NCBI GenBank assembly: GCA_031291295.1
Contig: JARLJI010000102.1
Location: 88,591-152,590 of the forward strand
Source: Rhodoferax sp.
Lineage (GTDB): Bacteria > Pseudomonadota > Gammaproteobacteria > Burkholderiales > Burkholderiaceae_C
DNA length: 64,000 bases
Direction: 5' to 3'
Position 1 is the first letter of the stretch. Each line of letters opens with the position of its first letter. Under the pieces are notes generated by a model. The model did not search any database, had not been told where the DNA came from, and was given only the letters and a program-made list of their open reading frames with translations. Made by a program: the position numbers and the translations under genes. This document shows positions 34,022 to 41,999 of the stretch, piece after piece.

Positions 34022-34617
34022 GCCCCCCTCGTTCCAGCGGTCTCAAGCACCCCATTGTGGTGGTGATTGCCGGGCCCAATGGCGCGGGCAAGTCGACCGC
34101 AGCACCGTTTTTACTCAGACAAGCTTTGGGCATTCTGGAGTTCGTGAATGCAGACCAGATTGCCGTGGGGCTGTCTGCGTACGCGCCTGAAACCGTGTCA
34201 TTTGAGGCAGGCCGCATCATGCTCAAGCGACTTCAAGAACTGGCTGCAGCCAACGTTAGCTTTGCGTTCGAATCTACCCTGTCCAGCCGTACGTTTGCCC
34301 TGTTTCTGACCCGCTGCAAGGCGCGCGGTTACAGCGTTCAGATATTTTATGTGGCGCTGCCCAGCGCAGAGCTGGCCGTGAACCGGGTGGCGCTGCGCGT
34401 CAAGCTCGGCGGGCACGCCATACCGCAAGCAGACGTGGAGCGTCGCTTTCAGCGCAGTTTGCACAATCTGCATGCGCTGTATCTGCCGCTTGCCGACCGC
34501 TGGACCATTTTGGATAATGCATCTGGCACACTCAAGCCTATTGCCCACGGCACTGCACGCCGCACTTACGTAGAGGAACCGGAAAAATGGCTCAATCTAA
34601 AACGACTCGCCCAGTAA
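34018..34617 (+). CDS. Zeta-toxin-family P-loop protein
   Basis: 199 residues: Walker A AGPNGAGKST (~18-27), FVNADQIA with the catalytic Asp, FAFESTLSS and an ArgArg-rich LID region (ERRFQRSLHNL). Zeta toxins phosphorylate UDP-GlcNAc or related sugars and block cell-wall synthesis. I start at the ATG at 34018, which overlaps the glnS stop (ATGA); a TTG three codons earlier is the alternative. The small gene at 34587 overlaps its 3' end by 31 bases and may encode the antitoxin. A simple house-cleaning kinase role cannot be excluded. Confidence 0.85.
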
Positions 34618-34778
34618 AGAAGAACAGTGCATCAACCCGCCCGGCCACAGGGCAAGACAAGGTCGCTCAGGCCTTGATCCAAGCATCCAGACAGGCCCGA
34701 AAACAGCTCATGGCGCAAGGACTGAAGCTGCCCACCCAGAACTGGGCCGGCTCTGCCGTGCGCAACCCGGCCGTCTGA
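34587..34778 (+). CDS. Small basic protein, putative antitoxin of the zeta-like toxin
   Basis: 63 residues, highly basic with many Lys/Arg/Ser at the start (AQSKTTRPVKKNSASTRP) and a helical core (DKVAQALIQASRQARKQLMAQ). The gene begins inside the end of the zeta-like toxin gene. The small size and tight overlap suggest an antitoxin or accessory protein. It shows no recognised antitoxin family signature, so this assignment rests only on context. Confidence 0.55.
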   Translation: MAQSKTTRPVKKNSASTRPATGQDKVAQALIQASRQARKQLMAQGLKLPTQNWAGSAVRNPAV

Positions 34779-34846
34779 AATCCAGCCCTCTGCGCGACGT
34801 TTTCCGGCATGGCGTACCAGCGCCTTCGAAAGCGCAAGCTCCGGGT

Positions 34847-35752
34847 TCAGTCAAAAAACTCTTCGTCAATCTTCTTGATCTGAATGGTTTCTTCGACGCG
34901 GCAACCGATGTCGTAGCGAATCATCAACCGTGTCAGCAAGTGACCATCAATCAGCACAATACGCTTGCTCAGAAGATCGGCGGTTTCCTTGGCCGCCGGA
35001 GAAAAACCGGACGTCGTCACGAACAAGCCCTTGCTGGCCTTGAAGCGGTCCAAAGAGCCAAAAAAATCGCGTATATCTCCCGCGGAAACCTTGTTGTCGG
35101 CGTACCGCTTGGCCTGCACATAAATCCGATCTAACCCCAGAGCATCCTGGTCAATCACGCCATCGACACCACCATCGCCGCTTTTTCCCAGTGCGCGCCC
35201 GGCCTCCGCGGCAGAACCGCCATAGCCCATCGCGACAAGCAATTGCACGACAAGGCGCTCGAAAAAGTCTGGTGGAGCCGCAAGCACTTTGGCCAATAGT
35301 TCCACGCTCAGGGATTTGTCCAGTTCGGCATGTGCGGAGCGGATGATTTCATCCGGAGTCAGGTCTTTCAGATTCGCTTCAGGCGTCGGCGCGCTGCCAG
35401 AAGGTTGATCGCTGACTTCTCGAAATAATTTGAACTCCGGGAATGTCTCCAAAAACTTGATGTTGATGGACGGCGGCGGAGAAGCCAGCACGGCGCGTCC
35501 CCTCTCGCTGATGACGAAATGACCCCGCCGGGTCAAGTCGACCAAACCGGCCTTGCCAAGGTAACTCTTGGCCCAATTAACCCGGTTGGCAAAAGTGGTC
35601 TGCTTGCCTGAAGGCAGCAGTTCGGATAGTTCAGCTTCCGTCAAACCCAGTTGCTTACCAAGCAAGCCGACGACCTCGGAAATTTTGATCTCGCCATTGG
35701 CCGACGCTCGAAGCACCGGCAGCATCAGCGTCTGAAAGTCGGGTATTGCCAT
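34847..35752 (-). CDS. mrr: Mrr-type restriction endonuclease
   Basis: 301 residues. An N-terminal Mrr_N winged-helix domain (~1-95) and a C-terminal PD-(D/E)XK catalytic domain (~155-265), with GDGGVDG (Asp197) and the QxK motif YVQAKRY (Gln213, Lys215). Mrr enzymes are type IV restriction endonucleases that cut DNA carrying foreign methylation. The gene sits alone, between the zeta-like pair and a region of gene fragments. Together with the type IIL enzyme at 5670 it is the second restriction system in the window. The modification it recognises cannot be told from sequence. Confidence 0.92.
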   Translation of the reverse strand: MAIPDFQTLMLPVLRASANGEIKISEVVGLLGKQLGLTEAELSELLPSGKQTTFANRVNWAKSYLGKAGLVDLTRRGHFVISERGRAVLASPPPSINIKFLETFPEFKLFREVSDQPSGSAPTPEANLKDLTPDEIIRSAHAELDKSLSVELLAKVLAAPPDFFERLVVQLLVAMGYGGSAAEAGRALGKSGDGGVDGVIDQDALGLDRIYVQAKRYADNKVSAGDIRDFFGSLDRFKASKGLFVTTSGFSPAAKETADLLSKRIVLIDGHLLTRLMIRYDIGCRVEETIQIKKIDEEFFD

Positions 35753-35841
35753 GAATGAAAAACCTCCACTTTTTTTGTAGTATCAAGATTATCGTTTCAG
35801 CTGCATCGATCGCATGAAGATCCGGCTGCTCGAAGCTGCCG

Positions 35842-35926
35842 GCACGCCCCCCTACAACCAGCGCCTGACGCCCAACTTGTAGCCTTCGTAACGGCTGCCG
35901 AACAGCGTGGACAGCACCGGTTCTTC
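35842..35926 (-). pseudogene. 3'-end fragment of an isoprenylcysteine methyltransferase-like gene
   Basis: This 85-base segment matches 37155-37237 (the end of the intact methyltransferase gene) with about seven mismatches and a two-base gap. Read on the minus strand it encodes EEPVLSTLFGSRYEGYK and LGVRRWL-stop; the intact copy reads EERALSTLFGSRYEDYK and SGVRRWL-stop. The protein-level differences suggest a diverged second copy whose front part is gone, cut off at the tandem repeat. Confidence 0.75.
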
Positions 35927-35982
35927 GGACAATTAGGGTCCGGACAATTAGGGTCAGATTCCGGACAATTAGGGTCAGATTC
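35926..35982 (+). repeat. Tandem repeat of a 21-base unit
   Basis: CGGACAATTAGGGTC (partial, 35926-35940) is followed by two exact 21-base copies (35941-35961 and 35962-35982) of the unit CGGACAATTAGGGTCAGATTC. The GGACAATTAGGGTCAGA motif resembles the repeats that surround REP-associated transposases in betaproteobacteria (recalled). There are no spacers, so it is not a CRISPR. Confidence 0.8.
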
Positions 35983-35985
35983 TAA

Positions 35986-36174
35986 TTACCTCTGGTCAAA
36001 ACCTATCAACAGCTCGATGCCGCCATGGATGCGGCCTACGCGCTGGGTGGCGGCAAGAAGAACTACAAGAACGACGCCGAGCGTGTGGCGTATCTGATCG
36101 AGCTGTCCCAGCGCCACACCAGGCTGCTGCCCACTGACAAAGCCAAATCGACGCGCCGGGCCAGGGCTGCTTGA
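35986..36174 (+). pseudogene. C-terminal remnant of a DNA methyltransferase / restriction-modification protein
   Basis: An open frame of 62 codons, ending in TGA, with no start and cut on the left by the tandem repeat. It reads VKTYQQLDAAMDAAYALGGG then AERVAYLIELSQRHTRLLPT and a basic tail. The LDAAVxAAYG pattern is shared with the C-terminal tail of the type IIL enzyme at 5670 (HQQLDAAVAAAYGW). It looks like the left-over tail of another modification enzyme. Family assignment is moderate. Confidence 0.55.
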
Positions 36175-36264
36175 ACGGTTTTGGCAACAACGCCGTTCTC
36201 ATCCTCAAACTTGACTTGCCCCCACTTCCATGTGGCATGCCTTGCCCGCGGATAATCCGGCCTC

Positions 36265-36738
36265 ATGAACCTCTCTCTTTCTCTCTTCCCCCTCGGCTGG
36301 CAGCACTATCTGCTGGGCGGGCTGCTCGTGGGCGCGGGCACGGCGCTACTGTTCATTTTGACCGGCCGTATCGGCGGCATGAGCACGCTGTTCTCGAGCA
36401 CCTGGTCTTTCGTGGTGCGCCGGCCGTTTTTCCAGCAGGCGCGGTTTGTCGATTCGCGCAACTGGCGGCTGGTGTATGCGCTGGGCTTGATCCTGGGCGG
36501 GCTGGTGTGGTGGCTGGGCTTTGCCGGGGGCGTGCGCGAGGCCACAAACGTGCCGGCATGGCAGCTGCTGGTGGGCGGTATTTTTGTGGGCTACGGGGCA
36601 CGGCTGGGCAACGGCTGCACCTCGGGTCACGGCATTTGCGGGCTGGGCTCACTGCAGTGGCCTTCGCTGATGGCGGTGCTGACCTTCATGGCGACAGCGT
36701 TCCTCACGGCCAACCTGGCGACAAGGTGGCTGTCATGA
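36265..36738 (+). CDS. YeeE/YedE-family membrane protein (first half)
   Basis: 157 residues with about four spans. The conserved YeeE/YedE motif GARLGNGCTSGHGICGLG lies near ~112-129. It is related to half of the thiosulfate/sulphur-compound transporter YeeE (TsuA), whose two homologous halves are here split between two genes. Conserved cysteines in the motif are thought to relay the sulphur compound. The stop overlaps the start of the partner gene (ATGA), as expected for a two-subunit transporter. Confidence 0.88.
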   Translation: MNLSLSLFPLGWQHYLLGGLLVGAGTALLFILTGRIGGMSTLFSSTWSFVVRRPFFQQARFVDSRNWRLVYALGLILGGLVWWLGFAGGVREATNVPAWQLLVGGIFVGYGARLGNGCTSGHGICGLGSLQWPSLMAVLTFMATAFLTANLATRWLS

Positions 36739-37193
36739 GCGTGACCAACAAGACTCTCCCGCGCGCGCTGGCCACGCTGGTGGCGGGCGCGCTGTTCGGC
36801 TTCGGCCTGTCGCTGTCCACCATGATCCGGCCCGAAGTGGTGCTGAGTTTTCTGCACTTGAAGGACTTCGGCCTCATGCTGGTGATGGGCGGCGCGGTGG
36901 CGGTGGTGGTGCCGGCCTACAAGCTGGCACCCCGCCTGCTGGGTCGCCCGCTGCTGGGCGACGTGTTTCGCAGGCACCCCAGCGTCTGGAACCGCGACAC
37001 GCTGGTGGGCGCGGCCCTGTTCGGTGTGGGCTGGGGGCTGTGCGGCGTATGCCCAGGCCCGGCCATTGCCGGCCTGGGTGCTGGCAACTGGAGCCTGCTG
37101 TGGGCGCTGGCCGGCATCGCGCTGGGTGCGCTGTTGCAGGGGCTGCGGTCGGACGCACGCCCCTACAGCCAGCGCCTGACGCCCGACTTGTAG
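36735..37193 (+). CDS. YeeE/YedE-family membrane protein (second half, DUF6691)
   Basis: 152 residues with about four spans. It carries the second-half motif GVGWGLCGVCPGPAIAGLGAG (~100-120) with two cysteines. It starts at the ATG overlapping the stop of the first-half gene and probably forms the complete pore with it for a reduced-sulphur substrate. Its last 31 bases overlap, tail to tail, the end of the isoprenylcysteine methyltransferase-like gene on the other strand. That shared end is duplicated at 35842-35926. Confidence 0.88.
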   Translation: MSVTNKTLPRALATLVAGALFGFGLSLSTMIRPEVVLSFLHLKDFGLMLVMGGAVAVVVPAYKLAPRLLGRPLLGDVFRRHPSVWNRDTLVGAALFGVGWGLCGVCPGPAIAGLGAGNWSLLWALAGIALGALLQGLRSDARPYSQRLTPDL

Positions 37194-37624
37194 TCTTCGT
37201 AACGGCTGCCGAACAGGGTAGACAGCGCCCGTTCTTCAGGCTGGATCTGGAAGCGGTTTATGTACAGCACAAAGGCCGCCGGGCCCAGCAGCGCCCAGGC
37301 GCAAGACAGATACACGGCCCACGCCACAAGGACAAACACGAGGCCGACGTACATCGGATTGCGCGTCAGCCGGTACACGCCTGAGCACACCAGGGTCGCG
37401 GCTTTTTCGGGCTTCATCGGGTTGACGGTGGTTTGGCTGCGCCGGAAGGCGATCACGCCCGCCAGATCAAAGATGACGCCGATCAGCGCCAGCACGATCG
37501 CCGCAGGCACACGGATGGCCGCGGGCACATCGACCACCGAGGTCAGCACAGCGATGCCCCACATGGCGGCGGCAGCCAACGCGGCCACGACGGGGGGCGG
37601 GATCTTCAGTTCGAGGGTTTGCAC
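37163..37624 (-). CDS. Isoprenylcysteine carboxyl methyltransferase family membrane protein
   Basis: 153 residues with about four spans. Motifs: VNPMKPEKAATLVCSGVYRLTRNPMYVGL (the SAM-binding core of the ICMT/PEMT/NnrU-like family) and a C-terminal RFQIQPEERALSTLFGSRYEDY. The GTG at 37624 is the probable start, with GAGGGG upstream; the long frame further upstream overlaps the NYN gene. The substrate is unknown; bacterial members methylate small hydrophobic molecules or lipids. A decayed copy of its 3' end exists at 35842. Confidence 0.8.
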   Translation of the reverse strand: MQTLELKIPPPVVAALAAAAMWGIAVLTSVVDVPAAIRVPAAIVLALIGVIFDLAGVIAFRRSQTTVNPMKPEKAATLVCSGVYRLTRNPMYVGLVFVLVAWAVYLSCAWALLGPAAFVLYINRFQIQPEERALSTLFGSRYEDYKSGVRRWL

Positions 37625-37635
37625 GCGGATGCCCC

Positions 37636-38388
37636 TCAGCCGCCTTTCGAAGCCGCTCCCGCCTTGCGCCGCACATGCAGATGCACCTGCGCCGCGCCCT
37701 CGCCCGTGTGCACTTCCTTCACCTCCAGATACGCCTGCTTGCGCATCAGCTCGCCCAGCTTGGAGACGCCGTAGTTGCGCGGGTCGAACGAAGGATGGTT
37801 GCGCGTGAGCTGGCTGCCCAGCGCCGACAGGGTGGACCAGCCATCGTCGCGCGCCGTGGCGTCCAGCGCCGTGAGGATCATGGGCCGCAGCTTCGGCAGT
37901 CCCGCCACCTCGGTGGCGACCTCGCGCGCCTTTTGCTCTTCGGGCTCGGCGCGCAAAATTTCGGTGTAGATGAACTTGTCGCACGCGGCCACGAACGGCT
38001 CGGGCGTCTTGCGCTCGCCAAAACCGTACACCACCAGCCCCGCCTCGCGGATGCGCGTGGCCAGGCGCGTGAAGTCGCTGTCGCTGGAGACCAGGCAGAA
38101 GCCGTCCACGCTGGCGGTGTGCAGCACGTCCATGGCGTCGATGATGAGCGAGGCGTCGGTGGAGTTCTTGCCGGTGGTGTAGCTGAACTGCTGGATCGGC
38201 TGGATGGCGAGCCTGTGCAGCACCTCTTTCCAGCCCTTGAGGTTCTGCGTGGTCCAGTCGCCATAGGCGCGCTTGATGGTGGCGGTGCCGTAGCGCGACA
38301 CTTCGGCCAGCAGTTCCTGGATGACGGATGCCTGGGCGTTGTCGGCATCGATCAATACCGCGAGTCTTTCGTTGTGGGTTGTTGCCAT
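37636..38388 (-). CDS. NYN-domain protein with C-terminal OST-HTH/LOTUS-like domain
   Basis: 250 residues. The N-terminal ~150 are a NYN (PIN-like) nuclease domain with acidic residues at AVLIDADNA, NSTDASLIIDAMD and SSDSDFTRLA, the typical metal-binding set. The C-terminus (~165-240; STLSALGSQLTRNHPSFDPRNYG then KLGELMRKQ) matches the OST-HTH/LOTUS RNA-binding domain. The pair is common in bacterial LabA/MARF1-like RNases. Start at 38388 (MATTHNERL) with GGAGGCC upstream. It is 11 bases from the methyltransferase gene. Confidence 0.87.
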   Translation of the reverse strand: MATTHNERLAVLIDADNAQASVIQELLAEVSRYGTATIKRAYGDWTTQNLKGWKEVLHRLAIQPIQQFSYTTGKNSTDASLIIDAMDVLHTASVDGFCLVSSDSDFTRLATRIREAGLVVYGFGERKTPEPFVAACDKFIYTEILRAEPEEQKAREVATEVAGLPKLRPMILTALDATARDDGWSTLSALGSQLTRNHPSFDPRNYGVSKLGELMRKQAYLEVKEVHTGEGAAQVHLHVRRKAGAASKGG

Positions 38389-38538
38389 GGGGCCTCCTGA
38401 GTAGTGATGATCGTACACAGGCAGGCAAAGCCGTGCGCACAACTGGCTACCCTTCTTTGCACGAACTGCCCGCGCCGTATACACACAGGACACATGGGCA
38501 GTGCACCATCAAGGCTCATGAACACAAGGAGTCACAAC

Positions 38539-38985
38539 ATGAAAACCATGAAATCCAGCACCATCGTTTGCGCGATCGCCGTCGCCAGCCTGGGGTTCAG
38601 TTCGCTCTCGTTCGCCCAGACCAACGATTGGCGCAACGCACCCCAGGCGCGGCCGCAGGCTCAGCAGCAAGGTCCGTGGCATGGTGCACCGCCTGACGAG
38701 AATCGTTATGTGCGCCCTATGGACAACCGCGATGCCAACCGCTTTGACCATGGCGACATGCGCCGCAACGACCGTGGCAGCTACTACAACGCACGCGGGC
38801 CGGAATTCAGGCGCGGCGGCTACATTCCGCGCGATTTCCGCAACCGCCAGTACGTGGTGAACGACTACCGTGCGTACCGCCTGAGCCCGCCCCCGCGCGG
38901 CCAGCAATGGGTGCAGGTGGGCAGCGACTATGTGCTGATCGCCATCGCCACGGGCTTGATCGCCAACATCGTTCTCAGCCGCTAA
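38539..38985 (+). CDS. RcnB-family exported protein
   Basis: 148 residues with a signal peptide (MKTMKSSTIVCAIAVASLGFS to SFAQ). The body is rich in Arg, Asn, Gln and Asp, and the C-terminal ~55 residues (RDFRNRQYVVNDYRAYRL then PRGQQWVQVGSDYVLIAIATG) are the RcnB domain. RcnB is a periplasmic protein that modulates nickel/cobalt efflux in E. coli; many homologs have no tested role. The start has AAGGAG 8 bases upstream. A hairpin terminator follows at 39003. Confidence 0.83.
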   Translation: MKTMKSSTIVCAIAVASLGFSSLSFAQTNDWRNAPQARPQAQQQGPWHGAPPDENRYVRPMDNRDANRFDHGDMRRNDRGSYYNARGPEFRRGGYIPRDFRNRQYVVNDYRAYRLSPPPRGQQWVQVGSDYVLIAIATGLIANIVLSR

Positions 38986-39002
38986 AGCAGTGGCACAAGG
39001 AG

Positions 39003-39032
39003 GCCCGGGCGCGCATGGCTCGCCCGGGCTTT
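39003..39032 (+). terminator. Rho-independent-like terminator
   Basis: GCCCGGGCG (39003-39011) pairs with CGCCCGGGC (39021-39029) around a 9-base loop, followed by TTTC. It lies just after the RcnB-like gene. The T tract is short. Confidence 0.6.
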
Positions 39033-39093
39033 CGAGGGAACCAATGGCGCACGCGCTGCTCCATATATCCATATTCACTGACGGACGCGACGC

Positions 39094-39576
39094 ATGCTGC
39101 AAGTTCTCAAGGAGTTTTTTGAAAGTCTGGTGGCCCCGGCTGGCAGCCAGTCACCACAGGCGCGTGAGAACACGCTGCAGCTGGCCACGGCGGTGCTGCT
39201 GGTGGAGGTGATGCGGGTGGATGGCAACACGCACGCCGCACAGCAAAGCACCATCATGAGCGCGCTGCGCGAGCGCTTTGCCCTGCCCGATGACGCGCTG
39301 GCGCAGTTGGTGGAGCAGGCCCGGCAGACAGCCGAGACGGCCAACGACTACTACCGCTTCACCAGCAGCATGAACGAGGAGTTCACGCAGGCGCAGAAGA
39401 TCCAGGTGGTGGAGGCGATGTGGCAGGTGGCCTACGCCGACGCCCACCTCGACGCGAACGAAATCAGCCTGATCGGCAAGATCGCGGAGCTGCTTTACGT
39501 GACCCAGGGCGAGTACATCGGCGCCAAGATGCGCGCCAAGGAAGCGGCGCAATTGGGCAGCAGCCAGGGCGCATGA
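39094..39576 (+). CDS. TerB-family tellurite resistance-like protein
   Basis: 160 residues, all-helical. The TerB-like pattern has two similar halves with acidic metal-binding residues: AVLLVEVMRVDGNTHAAQQ and MWQVAYADAHLDANEISLIGKIAELL. TerB-like proteins are linked to tellurite resistance and stress responses, but stand-alone members have unknown roles. No other ter genes are near, so a real tellurite function is doubtful. Start at ATG 39094. Confidence 0.82.
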   Translation: MLQVLKEFFESLVAPAGSQSPQARENTLQLATAVLLVEVMRVDGNTHAAQQSTIMSALRERFALPDDALAQLVEQARQTAETANDYYRFTSSMNEEFTQAQKIQVVEAMWQVAYADAHLDANEISLIGKIAELLYVTQGEYIGAKMRAKEAAQLGSSQGA

Positions 39577-39657
39577 GGCCGGTGTCTCCGGCGTGCCAAG
39601 TGACGGCAGTGCACAGCCACTAAACTGGGCGCTACACACTATCCGGAGACTTTCCCC

Positions 39658-40299
39658 ATGATCACGCTTTGCGGCTTTCCCGTCTCGAACTATTACAACA
39701 ACGTCAAGCTCGCGCTGCTTGAAAAAGGCGTTCCGTTTACCGAGGAAACTGTGCTCACCAAGAGCACCGACGAAGCGGTGCTGAGCGCCTCGCCGCTGGC
39801 CAAGATCCCGTTCATCCGCACGCCACAGGGCAGCCTGTGCGAGAGCGAGGCGATCGTCGAATATCTGGAGGCCGCCTATCCGAATCCGCCGCTGCTGCCG
39901 GCCGAGCCGTTTGCCGCCGCCAAGGTGCGCGAGCTCATCACCTTCATCGACCTGCACCTGGAGCTGGTGGCGCGCGAGCTGTACCCGCAGGCCTTTTTTG
40001 GCGGCACGGTGAGCGAGTCCAGCCAGGCGCGCGTGCGCAAGCAGCTGGAGAAGAACATCCCGGCCTTCAAGCGCCTGGCCAAATTCGCGCCCTATGTGGC
40101 CGGCGACACCTTCACGCTGGCCGATTGCGCCGCCTTTACCAGCCTGCCGCTGGTGGGCTTGGCGACCAAGGCGGTGTACGGCGAAGACCTGCTGCTGGCC
40201 GCCGGCGTGGACTATAAGCCTTACATGAAGCTCATCGGCGAGCGGCCCAGTGCGCAGAAGGTGCTGGCGGACCGCAAGGCGTCCTCCAGCAAGATCTAG
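39658..40299 (+). CDS. Glutathione S-transferase family protein
   Basis: 213 residues. N-terminal thioredoxin-fold domain (ITLCGFPVSNYYNNVKLALLEKG, then PLAKIPFIRTPQGSLCESEAIVEYLEAA; the SEAI motif binds glutathione) and a C-terminal helical domain (FKRLAKFAPYVAGDTFTLADCAAF). It conjugates glutathione or reduces disulfides. Close spacing (38 bases) to trxC suggests a thiol-redox pair. The upstream CCGGAGAC acts as ribosome site 10 bases before the ATG. Confidence 0.92.
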   Translation: MITLCGFPVSNYYNNVKLALLEKGVPFTEETVLTKSTDEAVLSASPLAKIPFIRTPQGSLCESEAIVEYLEAAYPNPPLLPAEPFAAAKVRELITFIDLHLELVARELYPQAFFGGTVSESSQARVRKQLEKNIPAFKRLAKFAPYVAGDTFTLADCAAFTSLPLVGLATKAVYGEDLLLAAGVDYKPYMKLIGERPSAQKVLADRKASSSKI

Positions 40300-40337
40300 C
40301 ACTTGCAAAGCCGCCGCCAGTCCCCAAACTGCAGGCC

Positions 40338-40775
40338 ATGAACGAATCACTGCACATCGTCTGCCCGCACTGCCACACCACAAATCGCGTGCGCGCGGAC
40401 CAGCTTGGCAGCGCGCCGACCTGCGGGCACTGCAAGAAACCCCTGTTTGACGCGCACCCGGCCGCGCTGGACGAGGCGGCCTTTGACAAGCACATCGGCC
40501 GCAACCAGATCCCGGTGCTGGTGGATTTCTGGGCGCCCTGGTGCGGGCCGTGCCGCACGATGGCGCCGTGGTTCGAGCAGGCCGCCGCGCAGCTGGAGCC
40601 GAAGGTGCGCCTGGCCAAGGTCGATACCGAAGCGGTGCCCAACCTCGGCGCGCGCTTCAACATTCGCAGCATCCCGACGCTCGCGCTGTTCGTGGGTGGA
40701 CGCGAGGTGGCACGCCAGGCTGGCGCCATGGGTGCCGCCGACATCGTGCGTTGGGTGCAGTCGCACTTGCGCTGA
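40338..40775 (+). CDS. trxC: Thioredoxin 2 (zinc-finger thioredoxin TrxC)
   Basis: 145 residues, the size of E. coli TrxC. The N-terminal zinc-binding extension has Cys9, Cys12 (CPHC) and Cys29, Cys32 (CGHC); the thioredoxin fold has the active site WCGPC (Cys69, Cys72). Cytoplasmic disulfide reductant, typically induced by oxidative stress. The active-site motif, the IPTL cis-proline motif and the C-terminal helix are intact. A family A repeat directly follows the stop. Confidence 0.96.
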   Translation: MNESLHIVCPHCHTTNRVRADQLGSAPTCGHCKKPLFDAHPAALDEAAFDKHIGRNQIPVLVDFWAPWCGPCRTMAPWFEQAAAQLEPKVRLAKVDTEAVPNLGARFNIRSIPTLALFVGGREVARQAGAMGAADIVRWVQSHLR

Positions 40776-40840
40776 TTGCTACCGATTTCGTAGCTACTCG
40801 CGCAGAGCCCTCAAGGGCTTGCGGCTGTTTTTTCTAAATT
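40775..40840 (+). repeat. Dispersed ~65-bp repeat (family A), intergenic
   Basis: ATTGCTACCGATTTCGTAGC, then CTCGCGCAGAG, CAAGGGCTTGCGGCTG and TTTTTTCTAAATT: the same block order as the other family A copies. It fills the gap between trxC and the deacylase gene on the other strand and might serve as a terminator because of the final T run. Confidence 0.7.
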
Positions 40841-40841
40841 C

Positions 40842-41795
40842 CTAGATTGCCAGCGGCCGCGACAGGTACACGCCCTCGCGCCCCACGATCGCCGTGCGCG
40901 CGGGCATCAGGATGGTGCAGTCGTCGCAGGGAGCGCGGATTTCATCCGGGCCGTCAGTGGCGATGAGTTCCCCTTTGGTGAACACTTCAAAGCCCACGCA
41001 CGGCCGGCTGAATTTGAATTCGGGCGTCTTGACGACATAGGTGCGCAGCAGCTCGAAGCGCCGTTGCACGCCGGCAGGCGCTGCATTCACCTCACGCTCC
41101 AGTAAGCCGAAGTGCGCCAGGAAGGCGCGCGCCACGCCGGTCGCGAGATCGCCGCTCGCCTGGCGGAAATGTTGGCCGCATTCGACCACCATCGCGGCGC
41201 CCGTGCCGCCGGCGCCAGCAAAGTGGCCGTACTGGATCAGCGGCGTACCCGAGCCCAGGCCGTCGGGCATGACCAGGTGCACCTGCGGGCGCCCGATCGC
41301 CAGCGCGACGTCGGCGTTGCGCGCGAAGCCGGGATAGACCCAGAAGGGTTCGACGTCCTGGCTGGTGGAGTGGATGTCGAGCAGGTGATCGGCTGCGGCG
41401 AGCACCGGGCGCAGCTCACGCACGCGCCGCAACTCGGGGCTGTCCTCGGGGCCGTCCAGCCACTCGGGCGACCAGATGCGGTTCAGGTTGTGCACCAGCA
41501 GGCGGCTCTCGAACGGCTGCGCCGGATCAAAGGTTTCGTACGCCGCCACGTTGGCAAAGCTGACCGTGAGCGTGCCGATCAGCGGGCGCACGCCGCTGTC
41601 GAGCAGCTGCGTGGCCGCCACCATGCCGCAGAACTCGTTGCCGTGCGTGAGCGCGTTGACCAGCACATGCGGCCCGGGCTTGCCGGATTCGAAGCGGTGC
41701 ACATAGTCGATGCCCACGTTGCCGTGGCGGTAGGCCGACAGGTCGCGCGGGAGGACTTCGAAGGCGGGTTGTTGCGGGGCTGTGGTTGGGTTCAT
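40842..41795 (-). CDS. Succinylglutamate desuccinylase/aspartoacylase family protein
   Basis: 317 residues, zinc-dependent M14-like deacylase: NALTHGNEFCGMVAA (HxxE zinc ligands), LNRIWSPEWLDG, LLDIHSTSQDVEPFW (zinc His) and VECGQHF. It cleaves an N-acyl amino acid or similar amide in the cytoplasm. The start at 41795 (MNPTTAPQQP) is chosen; upstream in-frame codons are only the translation of a family A repeat. No arginine-catabolism genes are near, so AstE is not assumed. Confidence 0.85.
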   Translation of the reverse strand: MNPTTAPQQPAFEVLPRDLSAYRHGNVGIDYVHRFESGKPGPHVLVNALTHGNEFCGMVAATQLLDSGVRPLIGTLTVSFANVAAYETFDPAQPFESRLLVHNLNRIWSPEWLDGPEDSPELRRVRELRPVLAAADHLLDIHSTSQDVEPFWVYPGFARNADVALAIGRPQVHLVMPDGLGSGTPLIQYGHFAGAGGTGAAMVVECGQHFRQASGDLATGVARAFLAHFGLLEREVNAAPAGVQRRFELLRTYVVKTPEFKFSRPCVGFEVFTKGELIATDGPDEIRAPCDDCTILMPARTAIVGREGVYLSRPLAI

Positions 41796-41798
41796 GTC

Positions 41799-41856
41799 TG
41801 CTATATGTTTAATAGCTAATTGTGCAGTATGCACAAGGGCTTTGGGCCGATTCTAC
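41799..41856 (+). repeat. Dispersed ~65-bp repeat (family A), upstream of the deacylase gene
   Basis: TGCTATATGTTTAATAGCTA, ATTGTGCAGTATGCACAAGGGC and GGCCGATTCTACT show the family A layout (ATAGCT, TGTGCA, AAGGGC, T-rich end). It lies directly in front of the deacylase start and may contribute to its 5' leader. Confidence 0.7.
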
Positions 41857-41999
41857 TCACAACCCTGCCGGAGCGCACCGGCCCGCACCGGGCCGGAGTT
41901 AGACGGCCGCCTCTAGGATTTCGGCCGCTATTAGGTCGCGCGCCCTAGGGTGAACCGTGAAAATTCGTCCATCAACTTTTCAATCTCAAGGAAATGAAC

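Larger units (their letters stand above)
35753..36264. other. Non-coding region containing gene remnants and short repeats
   Basis: About 510 bases without an intact gene. In order: the Mrr upstream region (to ~35840), a 3'-end fragment of an isoprenylcysteine methyltransferase gene (35842-35926), a tandem repeat of a 21-base unit (35926-35982), the C-terminal remnant of a methyltransferase-like protein (35986-36174), and ~90 bases with nothing recognised before the YeeE/YedE gene. It looks like a repeated insertion/deletion site. Confidence 0.65.

Noticed and set aside
35926..35982. A possible CRISPR
   Set aside because: Units are directly adjacent, with no spacers and fewer than three copies.
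36063..36266. A small minus-strand frame (MRPDYPRARHATWKWG at the start)
   Set aside because: Its second half is just antisense of the methyltransferase remnant, and the first half matches nothing I recognise; no ribosome site.
39094..39576. A tellurite resistance operon
   Set aside because: Only one TerB-like gene is present; no terA, terC, terD or terZ nearby.
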